Shown: positions 25,216 to 32,097 of the stretch, one piece after another
Layout of the letters: every line of letters starts with the position of its first letter
Numbering within the stretch: position 1 is the first letter of the stretch
Origin: an uncultured Bacteroidia bacterium
GTDB lineage: Bacteria > Bacteroidota > Bacteroidia > Bacteroidales > UBA932
Direction of reading: 5' to 3'
NCBI GenBank assembly: GCA_902779785.1
Contig: CACZDC010000017.1
Span: 1-33,184, forward strand
DNA length: 33,184 nt
Notes under the pieces: generated by a model
The model's input: the letters and a program-made list of their open reading frames with translations, nothing else
Told to the model about the DNA's origin: nothing
Databases searched by the model: none
Made by a program: the position numbers and the translations under genes

Positions 25216-26142
25216 ATGAGAAAGGAAACGGAGGAATATGTCGGAAGAATACTGCACTCGGAATTCAAGTTGACAAGGCTGAAGTCCGTGAAGATTCCCT
25301 ATGTCCTCTCGGCCCAGTTTGATTTGTACGCCGGCTTCCTCTCCGGGGTGGAGATCGTCTTCGCCTTGTCCAAAGCAGAGAGCACGCCGCTGGGATATCG
25401 GAGAGCACAGGAGCTGCTTCGCAAAGAGACGGGCAGAATTGTGGTTATGGTGATTCCCGGTCTTTCTCCCATGCATACGCATCGCATGGTGGAAAAAGGA
25501 ATAGATTTCATCGTGCCGGGACAAAGGATGTACATGCCTTCCGTGTTCATTGACCTTGGAGGGCGCGTCACCGGTAAGTCCACCGGCCTAATTCCTCCTG
25601 CCGCGCAACTTATTGTCCTGTACCACCTGGAAGTAGCCTCGTTGAACGGGAACGATGCCAAAAAGATATCCTCTGTCACCGGATATTCCTACTTGACCGT
25701 AACCCGGGCCCTCAAATGGATATCTGACAATGTATTTCCACTAAGGAGTGAAGGGAGACGCCAGTTGCTGGATTTCCCTCCTTACAAGGAAACATTAGAA
25801 GCATTCAAACCATTTTTCCGCAACCCGGTACTGAAAACGATCCGCACGGAGGACGAGCTGGCTGGCATAGAGGGTATCTATGCCGGGGAATATGCCCTGG
25901 GTGAAATGTCGATGCTCTCGCCTAATGGGATTTGCAAGGCCGTCGACAAAGAAGCGGCGGTCAGCGTAGATGAAGACGAAAGTGCATTCAACAGCATTGA
26001 GATTTGGATGTATCCGCCCTCGGCTCTCTCAAGGAATGGAGTATGCGATAAAATTTCTTTGTTATTGTCTCTCGCCGGGAATGAGGATGAACGCATTCAG
26101 ATGGAACTGGAAAGAATTAAAAAAGAAGTGAAATGGTTGTAG
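25216..26142 (+). CDS. Winged-helix AbiEi-like antitoxin/regulator
   Basis: A 308-residue protein. The middle part (about 150-180), NDAKKISSVTGYSYLTVTRAL, is a helix-turn-helix. The N-terminal third ends with KGIDFIVPGQRMYMPSVFIDLGG, a block seen in proteins annotated as MarR-like or AbiEi-like regulators that pair with nucleotidyltransferases. The C-terminal part holds GIYAGEYALGEMSML and then a beta-rich region. Its stop overlaps the start of the nucleotidyltransferase gene by 10 nt, as in antitoxin-toxin operons. I infer that it neutralises the toxin and represses the operon through the inverted repeat upstream. The HTH in the middle, not at the N-terminus, differs from classical AbiEi. 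Confidence 0.65.
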   Translation: MRKETEEYVGRILHSEFKLTRLKSVKIPYVLSAQFDLYAGFLSGVEIVFALSKAESTPLGYRRAQELLRKETGRIVVMVIPGLSPMHTHRMVEKGIDFIVPGQRMYMPSVFIDLGGRVTGKSTGLIPPAAQLIVLYHLEVASLNGNDAKKISSVTGYSYLTVTRALKWISDNVFPLRSEGRRQLLDFPPYKETLEAFKPFFRNPVLKTIRTEDELAGIEGIYAGEYALGEMSMLSPNGICKAVDKEAAVSVDEDESAFNSIEIWMYPPSALSRNGVCDKISLLLSLAGNEDERIQMELERIKKEVKWL

Positions 26143-26897
26143 GTATAGACAAGTTTTCGGAGTACTTCCATGGTTATGAAGGGAGTTATGTGCTGATTGG
26201 CGGTGCAGCAAGTAACATCATTGAGGAATCCAATCTGTTGGTGCCCCGGGCTACCAAGGACCTGGACCTGATCCTTGTAGTGGAAGCGCTCACCGATTCA
26301 TTTGTGAGACGTTTCTGGCAATTTGTCAGGGAAGCCGGCTATGTCCATAGGCAAAGAGGGACAGGGAATTCGGAGTTCTACCGTTTCTACCATCCCAAAG
26401 ATGCCACATTCCCATTTCAAATAGAGTTGTTGTCCCGTAAACCGGATATTATTTCTCTGCCGGATGATATCGTAATTGGCCCCATCCCCACCGGGGAAGA
26501 TCTATCCAGCTTGTCGGCAATCATGCTGGATGATGACTACTATTTCTTCACAATTAAGCACAGTGACGTTATCCGGAATATCCATATCGCCAACAGCGAA
26601 GCACTTATTTGCCTGAAGGCAAAGGCTTATCTGAATCTGCGTTCGGGCAAGGAAGCAGGGCAGGTCGTCAACTCCGGTGACGTTACCAAGCACAAGAACG
26701 ATGTTTTGCGTTTGGGTGCTACCCTGTCCCCTGAAAGCAAATGCCAGCTTCCTGAAAGTATCCGAAAGGATCTCACTGCTTTCTTTGACAAGGTCGCTGA
26801 CGATCTGCCTCACGATGATTTCCTGAGACGCGCAGGAATTCTTGGAGATTTGACTGTTCAAGGTATACTTGGAATCATCAGGAATGCATTGCTATAG
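26133..26897 (+). CDS. AbiEii-like nucleotidyltransferase (putative toxin)
   Basis: A 254-residue nucleotidyltransferase-fold protein. YVLIGGAASNII (about 19-30) followed by RATKDLDLILVVE (about 39-51) is the GG-x-A/S ... T-K-D-x-D signature of the AbiEii/AbiGii toxin superfamily, with two metal-binding Asp residues in DLDL. SEALICLKAKAYLNLRSGKE (about 150-170) is the downstream Lys-rich helix typical of this family, followed by DVTKHKNDVLRLGATL. AbiEii-type toxins act in abortive phage defence, and related MenT enzymes add nucleotides to tRNA; the activity here is not shown. Translation is probably coupled to the upstream gene. Confidence 0.75.
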   Translation: MVVGIDKFSEYFHGYEGSYVLIGGAASNIIEESNLLVPRATKDLDLILVVEALTDSFVRRFWQFVREAGYVHRQRGTGNSEFYRFYHPKDATFPFQIELLSRKPDIISLPDDIVIGPIPTGEDLSSLSAIMLDDDYYFFTIKHSDVIRNIHIANSEALICLKAKAYLNLRSGKEAGQVVNSGDVTKHKNDVLRLGATLSPESKCQLPESIRKDLTAFFDKVADDLPHDDFLRRAGILGDLTVQGILGIIRNALL

Positions 26898-26941
26898 TAA
26901 GTTTAATAACACATGCTCTGAGTTCATACTGGACGGAAGGC

Positions 26942-27016
26942 GGTGCCTGGAACCCGCCAAAATGGCAGAAGATACCTGTCGGACCGGGATTTGAAAAGAA
27001 ATATGACAAAAAAAGA
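26942..27016 (+). repeat. Dispersed repeat, copy B (KWQ...GPGF type)
   Basis: Starts with GGTGCCTGG and contains both 18-bp blocks shared with copy A. The coding-phase frame continues upstream as YWTEGGAWNPPKWQK, looking like the tail of a lost gene. It lies directly before yqeY and, with copy A, brackets a 3.1-kb cassette. Confidence 0.7.
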
Positions 27017-27020
27017 TACC

Positions 27021-27470
27021 ATGACACTCGAACAACAAATTCAGGAAGATATCAAGGCCGCGATGAAGGCCAAAGAAGCCGTGGCGCTTGCCGCTGCCCG
27101 CGCCATCAAGGGTGAAATCCTTCTCTTCAAGACCGCCGAGGGCGGAAGCAAAGAGGTTACGGATGCCGATGTGCTGAAGATGATCCAGAAACTCATCAAG
27201 CAGCGCAAGGAATCCGCCGAGCAGTACACCGCCGCCGGACGACAGGAACTCGCCGACAACGAACTGGCAGAGGCAGCGGCTATGGAGAAATACCTCCCCA
27301 AGCAGCTCTCCGTGGAGGAAGTGAAGGCCAAGGTCGCCGAAATTATCACTCAGGTGGGAGCCACCTCCATCAAGGATATGGGAAAGGTGATGGGTGCTGC
27401 GAACAAGGCCCTCGCCGGCCAGTCTGACGGGCGGACCATCTCCACGGTCGTAAAGGAACTCCTTTCGTAG
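27021..27470 (+). CDS. yqeY: GatB/YqeY domain protein
   Basis: A 149-residue protein, full length for YqeY. I start at ATG 27021 (MTLEQQIQEDIKAAMKAKE), which matches the family's usual first residues; ATG 27003 would add MTKKDT. Features: ARAIKGEILLFKTAEGG, DVLKMIQKLIKQRKESAEQY, EKYLPKQLSVEEVKAKV, and the C-terminal IKDMGKVMGAANKALAGQSD followed by GRTISTVVKELLS. The C-terminal part resembles the tail domain of GatB, the amidotransferase subunit that binds tRNA; YqeY's own role is not settled. Its last 70 bases plus nine downstream bases are duplicated at 29168-29247. It converges with the radical SAM gene eight bases away. Confidence 0.9.
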   Translation: MTLEQQIQEDIKAAMKAKEAVALAAARAIKGEILLFKTAEGGSKEVTDADVLKMIQKLIKQRKESAEQYTAAGRQELADNELAEAAAMEKYLPKQLSVEEVKAKVAEIITQVGATSIKDMGKVMGAANKALAGQSDGRTISTVVKELLS

Positions 27471-27479
27471 TGCTCACTT
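27400..27479 (+). repeat. 80-bp direct repeat, copy 1: 3' end of yqeY
   Basis: Identical to 29168-29247 at 75 of 80 positions. It includes the last 22 codons, the TAG stop and the following TGCTCACTT. It ends exactly at the stop codon of the convergent radical SAM gene. Confidence 0.85.
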
Positions 27480-28378
27480 TACGGGTAGCTCTGACGCTCT
27501 TTCAGGCAACGGGCGAGCATTTTCAGTAGTTCATCGTGCCGGAGGAGTCCCCAGGGAGAATCCGTGAAACGCGGAGGGACGCTGCTGGCGATCCTGCCGA
27601 TGGCGATGTCTGGACGCAGCCGCTCGATGATGTCCGCTAGAAGTGAGATATACTCCATCGGCCCGGGACGCAGGAAGTCCCCGGGCTTTTCACTGAACTC
27701 CGTTTCCATTTGAGTCCCCTTGATAATCTGAAGCTGATGGAATTTCAGGAAACTGACGGGTAGGGTGTTGAGGACATCGGCCGCCTTTACCATCATCTCC
27801 CGAGTCTCGCCGGGAAGGCCGAGGATGATATGCCCTCCTGCCTCCAGTCCGGCCTCGGCGCTCATCTCGAACGCCCTGCGGGTGCAGGCGAAGTCGTGCC
27901 CCCGCTTGACCCTCCGGAGCGTCGTATCATAGACGGATTCGATGCCGAACTCCAGTTCCACGATGTGCCCTTGCGCTTTGATGTCAGATAGCAGCCGGAG
28001 CTTTTCCCTGTCGATGCAGTCCGGCCGCGTCCCGATGACAAGGCCACAGACTCCTGGAAAGGCGAGCGCTTCCTCATAGCGCCTTCTTAATGTCGGAACA
28101 TCAGCGTAGGTGTTGGAAAACGGCTGGAAATACGCGAGGTAAGCATCCGCCCTTCTGGAACGGTTTTCGTGGAACGAAACACCCGCCCGAAGCTGTTCTG
28201 TGATGCTTTTCCCCTGGGTGTATGCCGGATGGAAGGCGGCGTTGTCGCAGAAAGTGCATCCCCCGGCGGAGACGCTGCCGTCACGGTTCGGGCAGGTGAA
28301 TCCGCCGTCCACGGTCAGCCGCTGGAGCCGTTTCCCGTAGCGGTCCTGATAACTGTATAGCTTGATAGGCTCTTCCAT
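27479..28378 (-). CDS. TIGR01212 family (YhcC-like) radical SAM protein
   Basis: A 299-residue protein. TCPNRDGSVSAGGCTFCDN (Cys 29, 41, 44) is the long-spaced C-x11-C-x2-C cluster motif of TIGR01212/YhcC, which binds the [4Fe-4S] cluster. AYFQPFSNTYA, GLVIGTRPDCI, ELEFGIESVYDTTLRRVKRGH and GGHIILGLPGETREMM are the other conserved blocks of the family. YhcC-type proteins are cytoplasmic and their substrate is not established. It lies 71 bp downstream of the CpsB-like gene on the same strand and is probably cotranscribed with it. Full length. Confidence 0.93.
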   Translation of the reverse strand: MEEPIKLYSYQDRYGKRLQRLTVDGGFTCPNRDGSVSAGGCTFCDNAAFHPAYTQGKSITEQLRAGVSFHENRSRRADAYLAYFQPFSNTYADVPTLRRRYEEALAFPGVCGLVIGTRPDCIDREKLRLLSDIKAQGHIVELEFGIESVYDTTLRRVKRGHDFACTRRAFEMSAEAGLEAGGHIILGLPGETREMMVKAADVLNTLPVSFLKFHQLQIIKGTQMETEFSEKPGDFLRPGPMEYISLLADIIERLRPDIAIGRIASSVPPRFTDSPWGLLRHDELLKMLARCLKERQSYP

Positions 28379-28449
28379 TCCTAATACTGGTTGAAAGGGT
28401 TCCCGGATAGCGGAAGATGGTCCATAACCTGGTTTCTTCTATATGTCAT

Positions 28450-29136
28450 TTAGGGCTTTGAAGAACCAACGGGTACCTTAAAGCCGAACGAATCGAAAAA
28501 CGCCGCATAGCGCTCATTGTGAAGATCCGTGCCCTGGATGTCGTACAGCCCTTCCGAGAGGAGGGCTTCTGCCCGGACGCTGACAGCCTCCCCGTACAGC
28601 CCTTCGAGCGAGCCGATATTGCGCTGGAAAAGGACTCCAGCCTCCTTGAAGGAAAGGTACCTTTCCATGTCAAGATACAGATACCGTTCGGGATGGGCCA
28701 GTACCGGCTGGTATCCCATGTCGAGAAGTCGCCTGATCTCGTCTTCGGGAACGATGTCCCCGATCCTGGATGCCTTGTGGATGGGAAGCTCTATGAGGAT
28801 GTGGTTGCCCTCCCAGGGAAGAAGCCAGCCTTTCTCCAGGGTCTCCGGCCAGGTCTCTGGAATGAGACGATATTCCATGGAGGGCTCCAGTTCCAGGGGA
28901 ATGCCTTCCTTGGCGAGTTCTTCCACAAGAAGGGCGCAAGCCCTCTTCACTTCATCGGGTGTATTGGGATACTTGCTGACCCTGTGGGAAGTGCACACAG
29001 CCTTCCTGAACCCCCATTTTACCTGATGCCTGGCCAGGAGGACTGACTCGGCCAGGCAGGTGGCCCCGTCATCCAGGCCCGGGAGGATATGGCAGTGACA
29101 ATCTGTGGATGGAGGTATCATAAGTCGCCGTTTCAT
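28450..29136 (-). CDS. CpsB/YwqE-like PHP-family tyrosine phosphatase
   Basis: A 228-residue protein of the PHP fold. TDCHCHILPGLDDGA (His14, His16) is the metal-binding motif of CpsB/CapC capsule-regulating tyrosine phosphatases, and LAHPERY (about 148-154) and IQGTDLHNERY (about 198-208) supply further metal ligands. EPSMEYRLIPE and ILIELPIHK match the family as well. These enzymes usually dephosphorylate a capsule tyrosine kinase. No kinase or polysaccharide gene is nearby, so this copy appears displaced from its usual context. The TAACTTTG box ends five bases before the ATG, so the mRNA is probably leaderless. Confidence 0.9.
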   Translation of the reverse strand: MKRRLMIPPSTDCHCHILPGLDDGATCLAESVLLARHQVKWGFRKAVCTSHRVSKYPNTPDEVKRACALLVEELAKEGIPLELEPSMEYRLIPETWPETLEKGWLLPWEGNHILIELPIHKASRIGDIVPEDEIRRLLDMGYQPVLAHPERYLYLDMERYLSFKEAGVLFQRNIGSLEGLYGEAVSVRAEALLSEGLYDIQGTDLHNERYAAFFDSFGFKVPVGSSKP

Positions 29137-29139
29137 ACG

Positions 29140-29170
29140 GCAAAGTTACAGCTTTTTGCGGAACTCACGA
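29140..29170 (-). repeat. 31-bp direct repeat with promoter, copy 1
   Basis: Matches 30140-30170 at 27 of 31 positions. On the minus strand it contains TAACTTTG (29148-29141), the -7 box of the CpsB-like gene. The yqeY-tail duplication begins at its end. Confidence 0.7.
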
Positions 29171-29247
29171 ACAAGGCCCTCGCAGGGCAGTCCGACGGGC
29201 GGACCATCTCCACGGTCGTAAAGGAGCTCCTGTCGTAGTGCTCACTT
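29168..29247 (+). pseudogene. Duplicated 3' end of yqeY (orphan fragment)
   Basis: The frame from 29170 reads NKALAGQSDGRTISTVVKEL, then LLS-type ending and TAG at 29236-29238. It encodes exactly the same last 22 residues as yqeY. All five base differences from the real gene end are at third codon positions and silent (GCC/GCA, GGC/GGG, TCT/TCC, GAA/GAG, CTT/CTG). There is no 5' part. Its last bases contain the stop codon of the GNAT fusion gene on the other strand. Confidence 0.85.
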
Positions 29248-30114
29248 GCAAAGCATCTCCATTGATATGTATTGAGGCTTAAGGCCAAGGGATTCGTAGA
29301 AAGCCCGGGCGCCGGGATTCCCTTCCCAGACATGGAGGGTGATATTGTGGCAGCCCTGCTCCTTGGCGAAGGATTTAGCGTATTCGAAAAGGACTTTCCC
29401 GATGTGCTGCCCGCGAGCCTTCTCGTGGACGCAGAGGTCATCGATATACAGTGAAGTGAGTTTTCTAAGGCTGCCGCTTCCTTGATGGCGTAGGACACAG
29501 AAGACATAGCCAAGGACGGTTTCTTCCCTGTCATAAACAAAGACCGGGGTTTCCGGATTGTTGAAGATTGAAATGAGTTCCTCGTCCGTATATTTCTTCC
29601 CGATCTCATTAAACAGATCCGGACGTGCCCGGTTATGGACCGAGAGCACCTGCTGCAGGAGCCCGTTCACGGCCTCCAGGTCACGAGGCTCCGCCTTACG
29701 TATGGTATAGAGCGTGTCTTTCATTTCATTAAGTTTCTTCTCTATACTGTTCAGAGTTTTGAAGAACCGCCAGGTGGCTATCGCCGGTCCCATCAGCGGA
29801 AGCCCAAAGGTGTTCCATCCGAACATATGCCACCAGCTGGTGTATGGACCTTCTATCCCGAGGTCGATGGCCTTGGCTTTCAGTTCTTCAGCAATTCGTG
29901 CCATCCAGACAAGCGGATAGATAAATGCCGTCGGGATTCCAAGAAGGTATGCTGCCCAGTAACGTTGAGTCCTCCGGCCAAGGATTTCATCCAGCTCGTC
30001 CTGAAGCCCTCCGAGGGGTATATACAGCAGGAAAAAGAGTCCCGCCGTGAAGAAATCTATGAACCCCATCCAGAAGCCCGGCCTGTTTGTATGCTTAAAT
30101 CTCATAGTCCGCAT
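29242..30114 (-). CDS. DUF4234-like membrane domain fused to GNAT acetyltransferase
   Basis: A 290-residue protein. ATG 30114 is the longest start; ATG 30105 is also possible. Residues about 10-125 are a DUF4234-like membrane domain with hydrophobic helices (GFIDFFTAGLFFLLYIPL, YLLGIPTAFIYPLVWM, FGWNTFGLPLMGPAIATW) and a central amphipathic loop. A charged linker, SIEKKLNEMKD, leads into a GNAT domain (about 135-290) that starts TIRKAEPRDLEAVNGLL, as stand-alone acetyltransferases usually do. It has LTSLYIDDLCVHEKARGQHIG (acetyl-CoA-binding R-x-x-G-x-G/H region) and ENPGARAFYESLGL-like ending. The frame is unbroken. It may tether acetyltransferase activity to the membrane; the substrate is unknown. 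Confidence 0.82.
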   Translation of the reverse strand: MRTMRFKHTNRPGFWMGFIDFFTAGLFFLLYIPLGGLQDELDEILGRRTQRYWAAYLLGIPTAFIYPLVWMARIAEELKAKAIDLGIEGPYTSWWHMFGWNTFGLPLMGPAIATWRFFKTLNSIEKKLNEMKDTLYTIRKAEPRDLEAVNGLLQQVLSVHNRARPDLFNEIGKKYTDEELISIFNNPETPVFVYDREETVLGYVFCVLRHQGSGSLRKLTSLYIDDLCVHEKARGQHIGKVLFEYAKSFAKEQGCHNITLHVWEGNPGARAFYESLGLKPQYISMEMLCK

Positions 30115-30139
30115 AGCGCCCTCGGCACAGTTTTACATC

Positions 30140-30170
30140 GCAAAGTTACAGTTTTTTACGGAACGCGCGA
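30140..30170 (-). repeat. 31-bp direct repeat with promoter, copy 2
   Basis: Second copy, exactly 1000 bp to the right of copy 1. On the minus strand it contains TAACTTTG (30148-30141), the likely -7 box of the GNAT fusion gene, which starts 27-36 bases further on. Confidence 0.7.
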
Positions 30171-30180
30171 TACTCCCTGT

Positions 30181-30216
30181 CAAAATGGCAGGAAGAAACT
30201 GAAGGACCGGGATTTG
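30181..30216 (+). repeat. Dispersed repeat, copy C (KWQ...GPGF type), shorter
   Basis: CAAAATGGCA (30181-30190) and GGACCGGGATTTG (30204-30216) are shared with copies A and B, with the same 13-base spacing in all three. The equivalent frame reads SKWQEETEGPGFAGN. It lies directly before the DjlA-like gene. Confidence 0.6.
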
Positions 30217-30241
30217 CAGGCAATTGTCAAAAAATGAAAGA

Positions 30242-30976
30242 ATGGGTTCAGCAAAATGGATAGCTGGTTTGCTGGGATGGGTCGCTTTCGGTCCCATCGG
30301 GGCACTGCTTGGTTTTTTCGCCGGTGCTATGTGGGACGGCGCATCGAATTTCGCTAAACTTCTTGGCACGGAAGCATCTACCGACCAGACGCGGCAGCGT
30401 AACAGTTTCTTCATCTCCCTGCTTGTCCTTTCGTCAGCCGTCATCAGGGCCGACGGGAAGACGCATCCCAAGGAGATTGACGTGGTGAAGGACTTTATCC
30501 GCCAAAATTTCGGAGATGCGGCCGTGGCCGATGCCGTGAGGGTGCTGGAGAGTCTTAACTCTCAGCAGGTGAATATCTATGAGGTGGGTCCTCAGATTGC
30601 CCGCTATATGAACTACTCGCAGCGGCTTCAGCTCTTCCACTACCTCGTTCAGATAGCCATTGCGGACGGATATTTCGACAAGAGCGAAAAGACTGTCCTT
30701 GAGGCAATTGCTTCGACCATAGGCCTTTCCGCCTCGGATGCCGCCTCCGTCATCGCGATGTACTATAAGGATACGGACTCGGCCTATGCTGTTCTTGAAA
30801 TCCAGCCTTCGGCGACGGACGAGGAGCTTCGCCAGGCTTATCGCCGTATGGCTATGAAGAACCATCCCGACAAGGTGGCAACCCTGGGCCCGGAAGTTCA
30901 GAAGGCCGCCGCGGAAAAATTCCGCAGAATCCAGGAGGCCTACGAGACCATCAAGAAAGAGAGAGGGCTAAACTGA
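30242..30976 (+). CDS. DjlA-like TerB/J-domain membrane co-chaperone
   Basis: A 244-residue protein from ATG 30242; the TTG at 30224 used in a longer frame lies within repeat copy C. An N-terminal hydrophobic, Gly-rich segment (WIAGLLGWVAFGPIGALLGF) probably anchors it in the membrane. Residues about 55-165 are a TerB-like helical domain (ISLLVLSSAVIRADGKTHPKE and LVQIAIADGYFDKSEK, both with the D-G-x-x-x-x-x-E pattern). Residues about 175-244 are a J domain with the catalytic HPD tripeptide (MAMKNHPDKV). This order matches DjlA, which stimulates DnaK from the inner membrane. No clear promoter box was found upstream. Confidence 0.9.
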   Translation: MGSAKWIAGLLGWVAFGPIGALLGFFAGAMWDGASNFAKLLGTEASTDQTRQRNSFFISLLVLSSAVIRADGKTHPKEIDVVKDFIRQNFGDAAVADAVRVLESLNSQQVNIYEVGPQIARYMNYSQRLQLFHYLVQIAIADGYFDKSEKTVLEAIASTIGLSASDAASVIAMYYKDTDSAYAVLEIQPSATDEELRQAYRRMAMKNHPDKVATLGPEVQKAAAEKFRRIQEAYETIKKERGLN

Positions 30977-31015
30977 TGGGTATCCGACAGGCATTCTCTC
31001 TTTCGCAGAAAATCG

Positions 31016-31023
31016 TATATTTG
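31016..31023 (+). promoter_or_regulatory. -7 element of the amidase operon
   Basis: TATATTTG, 24 bp before the ATG at 31048. The -33 region has no good TTTG. Confidence 0.5.
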
Positions 31024-31047
31024 CAGGGATTATAAAACGAACAGAAT

Positions 31048-32097
31048 ATGAAGAAAGCATTGTTTTGGATAGTCGGCATAATCGCCGCGCTTTGTATCGC
31101 TGTGGCCTGTATCTGGGGCGGCGAAATTGCGACTCTCAGCTCAATCGAGTCCGTCGAGGGAAATCAGTATCTGTACAAGATGGAGTACAAGGCCGATTAT
31201 GACCTGGATGACGTGATTGCCAATGACATAGACGAGAACGCCGAGCTTTTGGACTATGTCGTTGGAAGGATAGGGAAGGGGCTGCCGCTGAAGATAAAGA
31301 GTTCGCAGGTGGCCGAAGGGGAGAGCTTTGCCTGCACCTCTTTCCAGGCGGCTCAGGCCGATGGAGACGGTTTTTTCTTCGGCCGCAATTATGACTTCTT
31401 CAAGAACCCCACAATGGTCACGATATCCCGGCCGAAAAAGGGCTATGCATCCATCGCCTGCAGCGATATGTCCCATTTCGGCTATTCCCTCGAGAAACTG
31501 CCGGCCAGCCTCGCTACGAAGCTGAATTGCCTGGCTTCGATCTATGCTCCCGTGGACGGAATCAATGAGAAGGGCCTTTGTACGTCCATCCTGGCGCTCC
31601 CCAGACAGGCTTCGCAGCAGGACAGTGAAAAGCACGACGTCGGGACTACCATCATAATGCGACTGTGGCTGGACCGTTGCGCCACGGTTGAGGAAGCGCT
31701 CGCTTTGTTGGAGACGGTCGATGTCCGGCACGACGCCGCCGTGGGCAGCGGCTATCACTATCTCGTGGCCGACGCGAAAGGGGACTGCGCCGTCGTCGAA
31801 TTCGACCTCTTTGACGGCTGGAAGACCTTGATTACCAGGAAGGAAGACGGGGCGGCCTATATGCACGTCACTAACCATCTCCTCTACGAAAAATACCTTA
31901 CGACCGAGCCTGATCCGGTCTTTGGAAACCCTCACAGCAAGAGCTGGTGGCGCTACGAAACGGCTGGGGCTTACCTCAGCGGACACAAGGGGACCGTGGA
32001 GGACACCCAGTACAGCAATGTCTATGACCAGAAGAACGTGACTCTGTACCTCCGCAGCTGGAACGATTATGACACAACCCACAGTTTCTCCCTATAA
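31048..32097 (+). CDS. Linear amide C-N hydrolase (choloylglycine hydrolase-like)
   Basis: A 349-residue Ntn-hydrolase-type protein. An N-terminal hydrophobic segment (about 4-24) should export or anchor it. The nucleophile is probably Cys96 in SFACTSFQA, exposed by removal of the preceding part; GFFFGRNYDFF (Arg113, Asp116) is the conserved R-N-x-D motif of the choloylglycine hydrolase/penicillin acylase group. VDGINEKGL and VGSGYHYLVADAKG are further family blocks. Possible substrates are bile-salt amides, N-acyl amino acids or beta-lactams; the sequence does not decide. The pro-region of about 95 residues is much longer than in secreted bile salt hydrolases. The last base of its stop overlaps the next gene's ATG (TAATG). 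Confidence 0.85.
   Translation: MKKALFWIVGIIAALCIAVACIWGGEIATLSSIESVEGNQYLYKMEYKADYDLDDVIANDIDENAELLDYVVGRIGKGLPLKIKSSQVAEGESFACTSFQAAQADGDGFFFGRNYDFFKNPTMVTISRPKKGYASIACSDMSHFGYSLEKLPASLATKLNCLASIYAPVDGINEKGLCTSILALPRQASQQDSEKHDVGTTIIMRLWLDRCATVEEALALLETVDVRHDAAVGSGYHYLVADAKGDCAVVEFDLFDGWKTLITRKEDGAAYMHVTNHLLYEKYLTTEPDPVFGNPHSKSWWRYETAGAYLSGHKGTVEDTQYSNVYDQKNVTLYLRSWNDYDTTHSFSL

Noticed and set aside
26943-27020. N-terminal extension of YqeY
   Set aside because: The extra residues come from repeat copy B and do not belong to the family; the conserved start is at 27021.
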